A stretch of 5,896 nucleotides of DNA from an uncultured Microbacteriaceae bacterium. Lineage in GTDB: Bacteria > Actinomycetota > Actinomycetes > Actinomycetales > Microbacteriaceae. The DNA is taken from the NCBI GenBank assembly GCA_946481135.1, contig CAMLMQ010000179.1:1-5896 (forward strand), read 5' to 3'. This document shows, piece after piece, positions 5,841-5,896 of the stretch. The position numbers and the translations under genes are program-made. The notes under the pieces are model-generated. The model made no database searches. It had not been told where the DNA came from and saw only the letters and a list, made by a program, of their open reading frames with translations. Numbering within the stretch: the stretch's first letter is position 1; the number at the start of each line of letters is the position of its first letter.

Positions 5841-5896
5841 ATGGATTGGCGTGACAAGGCCGCCTGTCTCACCGCAGACCCCGAGCTCTTCTTCCC
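5841..5896 (+). CDS. whiB1: WhiB1-type iron-sulfur transcriptional regulator (5' end only)
   Basis: Only the first 18 codons and part of a nineteenth are in the window. The peptide MDWRDKAACLTADPELFFP matches the N-terminus of actinobacterial WhiB1 (MDWR-KA-C---DPELFFP in Mycobacterium). Cys9 would be the first of four cysteine ligands to the [4Fe-4S] cluster; the other three and the C-terminal basic region lie outside. WhiB1 in mycobacteria is essential, binds the principal sigma factor and reacts with nitric oxide. The start is secure because AAGGAG lies seven bases upstream and the family begins at this Met. It is divergent from the small membrane protein. Confidence 0.93.
   Translation, partial: MDWRDKAACLTADPELFF

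Overview
The window is high-GC DNA with the codon bias of a high-GC actinobacterium. The last bases encode the start of a WhiB1-type protein, a family confined to actinobacteria and their phages, and several promoters look leaderless. A Microbacteriaceae-like host is a reasonable guess, but this is inference.

Left part (1-4574): an accessory, probably catabolic, locus built around a divergent control region at about 2400-2487. Leftward run a MocR-type regulator (GntR winged helix fused to a PLP aminotransferase fold) and, beyond it, the lipoprotein solute-binding protein of a sugar-type ABC transporter, cut by the window edge. Rightward runs a tight two-gene unit: a Tm-1-like/UPF0261 ATP-binding protein and a TIM-barrel 'phosphoenolpyruvate hydrolase-like' protein. 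In plants these two domains are fused in one protein, the tomato Tm-1 antiviral factor; here they are separate genes 20 nt apart. The simplest reading is uptake of an unknown small molecule by the ABC system, followed by ATP-dependent activation and cleavage by the two enzymes, under a regulator whose family senses amino compounds through PLP. The substrate is unknown. The divergent region has two opposed promoters with overlapping -10 boxes and a cluster of GACCG/CGGTC half-sites.

Right part (4575-5896): ordinary chromosomal genes. A strong hairpin terminator is followed by tRNA-Lys(CTT) on the minus strand, then a BCP/PrxQ-type peroxiredoxin (plus), a convergent four-helix membrane protein overlapping its 3' end, and a divergent whiB1 cut by the window end. 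The tRNA is a plausible boundary between the catabolic locus and core genes, but I see no attachment-site repeat or integrase to support integration there.
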